Assembly (NCBI GenBank): GCA_030611905.1
Contig: JAUWOX010000001.1
Location: 1 to 31,709, forward strand
Source: a bacterium
GTDB taxonomy: Bacteria; Patescibacteriota; JABMPQ01; JAQVVF01
DNA: 31,709 bases
Reading direction: 5' to 3'
Position 1 is the stretch's first letter. Every line of letters starts with the position of its first letter. Shown here one piece after another: positions 29,232-31,709 of this stretch. The position numbers and the translations under genes are program-made. The notes under the pieces were generated by a model. That model was not told the origin of the DNA and did no database searches. It saw nothing but the letters and a program-made list of their open reading frames with translations.

Positions 29232-30923
29232 TTATTCCTGCGTTACCCTAATTATTTCATCAATAGTAGTAACTCCAGCCATAACTTTCTTAATTCCATC
29301 TTCTATCATAGTAGTCATACCATTTTCAATTGCTTGCTTTTCTATCTTGGCGGCATTGGTCTTTTCCATGATTAATTTTTTTATACTGTCGTCCATCTTT
29401 AATGCTTCAAATATTCCAATCCTCCCTGAATAGCCGGTGTCCTGACAGGCCTTGCATCCCTTGCTTTGATAAATTGTAAGCTGATTATTGCTGATATGTT
29501 CATCCAATATTTTTGAAGCTCTAGGACCTAGCTGCTGCTTAATTTCATTTATTTTTTTCTGATCTAAAGTTAAACTGGCGCGGCATTTTTCACATATTTT
29601 TCTGACTAAACGCTGGGCAATAATGACATTAATAGTTGAAGCAATTAAAAATGGCTCAACCTTCATATCAAGGAATCTGGGAATGGCAGTGGCTGCATTA
29701 TTGGTATGTAGGGTAGAAAGAACCAGATGGCCGGTCATGGCTGAATTAACTGCAGTGCTGGCTGTCTCTTCGTCGCGAATTTCACCAACCATAATAATAT
29801 CTGGATCTTGACGAACTACAGAACGAAGCCCTTTAGAAAAGGTTAAATTGGTACGCGTGTTAACTTGGATCTGATTAACTCCGTCAATATCATATTCAAC
29901 TGGATCTTCAATGGTTGCTATATTTACTTCTGGACGATCCAAAATTTTTAAGACTGAATAAAGAGTAGTTGTTTTGCCACAGCCAGTTGGCCCGGTTGCC
30001 AAGATCATGCCCCAAGGCCTTTTAACAGCATTGTCAACTTTTTCCAGAGTTTTTTCGCTTAAACCTAAAGTATCTAGAGTAAATTGTCTGGCGTGTTCTG
30101 ATAAAATACGCATCACAACTTTTTCACCAGATGTAATAGGGACAATTGATACACGTATATCGATTTCTTCGCCATTAAATTCTCGTGAGATTTTGCCGTC
30201 TTGGGCAGAGAAATGTTCATCTGTACGAAGTCTGGCTAAAATTTTTATTCGACTGACAATAGCCTCCAAAAGATCTATTGGCAGATCCATGGCATTATGT
30301 AGGACTCCGTCAATTCTAAAGCGGACAACAATTTTGTTTTTATGAGGCTCAATGTGAACATCCGAAGCTTTGTTTTTATAAGCGTATTCCAGTAGGGTAT
30401 CAACAAGCTTAACGATAGGAACATCTTTTTTGATCTTTTTTTCTGCTTCTGTAACACTTTTTTTTATTAATTCATCATATTGTTCTCCTAGCTTTTTCTG
30501 ATAAATATCAAGGGATAGCAGGATATCTCTCTTAGTTGCAAAATAAGGAATTACTTTTTCTCCTGTTTTTTTCTTCATCAGGCTAATGAAATCTAGATCT
30601 GCAGGATTATTCATGGCTATCTTTATTCCATTTTCATCACGAGCAAAAGCAATGGCCAATTGATTTTTGGCAACTACGCTAGGAATCATTTTGAAAATAT
30701 TTTTATCAATGCCTTCGCGTTTTAAATTGGCAAATTTATACCCCAGATCGTCAGCAATGAGTTTGCCTAATTGATCATCAGTGACTAGGTTTTTATTGAT
30801 CAATACATCCTCTAGTGAGATATTCTGCTCTTGAGCTTCTTTTTGAGCGGTTTCAAAATCAGCCTGTCCGATATGACCGGACTCAACTAGAAGTTGCTGC
30901 AATTTTTCATTAGTAACTTGCAT
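29232..30923 (-). CDS. pilB: Type IV pilus extension ATPase PilB (GspE family)
   Basis: This is a 563-residue motor ATPase. The N-terminal MshEN-type domain (about 1-140, with LVESGHIGQADFETAQKEA and two LAxxxLVT-like turns) could bind a cyclic nucleotide. The C-terminal ATPase has KASDVHIEP (187-195), Walker A GPTGCGKTT (311-319), the Asp box TIEDPVEYDID, Walker B VRQDPDIIMVGEIRDEETA and the His box MTGHLVLSTLHTNNA. The tetracysteine zinc site is Cys444/Cys447 and Cys490/Cys493. It powers fibre extension with PilC and PilM. No PilT retraction ATPase is in the window. It follows the second receiver gene by 4 nt, so expression of regulator and motor is linked. Confidence 0.97.
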   Translation of the reverse strand: MQVTNEKLQQLLVESGHIGQADFETAQKEAQEQNISLEDVLINKNLVTDDQLGKLIADDLGYKFANLKREGIDKNIFKMIPSVVAKNQLAIAFARDENGIKIAMNNPADLDFISLMKKKTGEKVIPYFATKRDILLSLDIYQKKLGEQYDELIKKSVTEAEKKIKKDVPIVKLVDTLLEYAYKNKASDVHIEPHKNKIVVRFRIDGVLHNAMDLPIDLLEAIVSRIKILARLRTDEHFSAQDGKISREFNGEEIDIRVSIVPITSGEKVVMRILSEHARQFTLDTLGLSEKTLEKVDNAVKRPWGMILATGPTGCGKTTTLYSVLKILDRPEVNIATIEDPVEYDIDGVNQIQVNTRTNLTFSKGLRSVVRQDPDIIMVGEIRDEETASTAVNSAMTGHLVLSTLHTNNAATAIPRFLDMKVEPFLIASTINVIIAQRLVRKICEKCRASLTLDQKKINEIKQQLGPRASKILDEHISNNQLTIYQSKGCKACQDTGYSGRIGIFEALKMDDSIKKLIMEKTNAAKIEKQAIENGMTTMIEDGIKKVMAGVTTIDEIIRVTQE

Positions 30924-30927
30924 AATT

Positions 30928-31308
30928 TTAAGATTTGTTTCTAGCTAAATGTTCTTTAATTTTTTCGACGACCTTGGCCATTGTCCAATCAGCTTTGACC
31001 AAATAGTCTACCGCACCAATATCTCTGCATTTTTTGACGTCTTCTTGTTGTCCTAGATTAGACAAAACAATAACGGGAATGGTTTTTAACTCTCCGCTAA
31101 GTTTCATTTCTTCAAGAACCTCAAAGCCGTTTTTGACAGGCATAATCAAATCTAATAGAACTAGGTTTGGTTTTTCATTTTTGACTTTTGCAAGAGCTTC
31201 TTCACCATTAACAGCAGTAATGACTTCAAAATTTTCTTTTTTTAATTTATCAATCAGAGCGATTGCTAAAAACTTGTCGTCTTCTGCGATTAATATTTTT
31301 TCAGACAT
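30928..31308 (-). CDS. Stand-alone response-regulator receiver protein, second copy
   Basis: This is a 126-residue CheY-like receiver with no output domain. The acidic pair is in IAEDD (9-10), the phospho-acceptor is Asp53 in LVLLDLIMP, the switch residue is Ser83 (VIVLSN) and the conserved lysine is Lys105 in YLVKADW. All residues needed for phosphorylation are present. Its stop lies 4 nt before the pilB start and it follows the first receiver by 11 nt. PilG/PilH-type single-domain receivers regulate pilus motors in other bacteria; by position this one likely does so here. No histidine kinase is in the window. Confidence 0.93.
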   Translation of the reverse strand: MSEKILIAEDDKFLAIALIDKLKKENFEVITAVNGEEALAKVKNEKPNLVLLDLIMPVKNGFEVLEEMKLSGELKTIPVIVLSNLGQQEDVKKCRDIGAVDYLVKADWTMAKVVEKIKEHLARNKS

Positions 31309-31319
31309 ATTTTTTATTA

Positions 31320-31691
31320 CTATTTATTATTTAATTCTTGTTCTACTTTTTTTACTACGTCATCCAATTTCCAATCGGCCTTGATTAAATATTCATTAAC
31401 TTCTTTTTCAACTCTCTTTGTCTTTTTGTCAGCAGCGCTGAGATTTGTTAAAACAACAACAGGAACTTCTTTACCCCACTCGTCTTCGCGAAGTTTGTTC
31501 AACATGGTAATGCCATCCATTTTGGGCATGATAATGTCGAGTAAAATTAGATCGGGATGCTTTTCTAAAGCAAGTTCAAGTCCTTCTTCGCCATTTCTGG
31601 CTTTGAGTATTTCAAATCCTTCTTGGCTAAATTTGTCAGACAGAATATTGATTACCGATTCTTCATCTTCAACGATTAATATTTTTTTCAT
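31320..31691 (-). CDS. Stand-alone response-regulator receiver protein, first copy
   Basis: This is a 123-residue CheY-like receiver: acidic pair in IVEDEE, phospho-acceptor Asp52 in LILLDIIMP, switch Thr82 (VVLTN) and Lys104 in YLIKADW. It resembles its downstream neighbour throughout, including the KADW...VV-K ending after the conserved lysine, so the two arose by duplication. It is the first gene of the pilus unit visible here, with its ATG 18 nt from the right window edge, so any promoter lies outside or at that edge. No DNA-binding or enzymatic output domain is attached. Confidence 0.93.
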   Translation of the reverse strand: MKKILIVEDEESVINILSDKFSQEGFEILKARNGEEGLELALEKHPDLILLDIIMPKMDGITMLNKLREDEWGKEVPVVVLTNLSAADKKTKRVEKEVNEYLIKADWKLDDVVKKVEQELNNK

Positions 31692-31709
31692 ATTTTTTTA
31701 TTTATTTTT

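Overview
This 31.7-kb window is low-GC, gene-dense, and almost entirely coding on the minus strand. It looks like a genome fragment from a Patescibacteria (Candidate Phyla Radiation) bacterium. That placement is inferred from five things: a compact type IV pilus cluster with many minor pilins and two stand-alone receiver proteins, small proteins with leaders mostly lacking Shine-Dalgarno sequences, scattered GC-rich intergenic fragments, AT-rich palindromic spacers, and many family-orphan membrane proteins. No rRNA or phylogenetic marker is present to prove it. TAA, TAG and TGA all act as ordinary stops.

Layout. (1) Positions 1-6384, minus strand: a tightly packed five-gene unit of rmuC, three tandem paralogs of an unrecognised family, and a SF1 helicase fused to a RecB-like nuclease that runs off the left edge. 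The paralogs share a constant N-terminal tag and a constant C-terminal tag around a divergent helical-repeat core. A fourth member stands alone at 7755-8603, between imperfect direct repeats and with its own -10 element and terminator. (2) Positions 6400-7700, plus strand: a consensus promoter drives two overlapping single-TM microproteins. Strong hairpins follow, then tRNA-fMet, tRNA-Met/Ile(CAT) and tRNA-Asp, and then a 57-codon orphan ORF. (3) Positions 8940-12084, minus strand: an operon of a discoidin/glutamine-amidotransferase fusion, an SDR reductase, a DUF3850/ASCH protein and a six-TM exporter-like protein. An APC-family glutamate/GABA-type antiporter and an MliC-like lysozyme-inhibitor protein lie on the plus strand beside it. 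(4) Positions 14129-17203, minus strand: a SpoIIAA-like gene interrupted by one in-frame TAG, a TRIC-type channel, a CorA homolog with a signal peptide and charge pattern suggesting inverted topology, two tRNA-Ser genes, and a GC-rich cassette with promoter, perfect Shine-Dalgarno, 63-codon ORF and terminator. (5) Positions 17307-21103: PEP synthase and pyruvate kinase, translationally coupled. (6) Positions 21326-31691: Tic20-like and other membrane proteins, then the type IV pilus cluster. In transcription order it reads two receivers, pilB, pilC, GspH-like pilin, four-helix-bundle protein, 644-residue adhesin-like pilin, PilW-like pilin, PilX-like protein, pilM, major pilin-like protein. 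Most intergenic gaps in the cluster are filled by members of one palindromic repeat family.

The best candidate for an undescribed system is the constant-ended/variable-core paralog family embedded between rmuC and the helicase-nuclease. Other strong oddities are the probable inverted CorA, the GC-rich cassette, the overlapping microproteins, and the palindrome family that punctuates the pilus operon and has a passenger gene inside one palindrome. All functional statements come from motif recognition by eye; no database search was possible.
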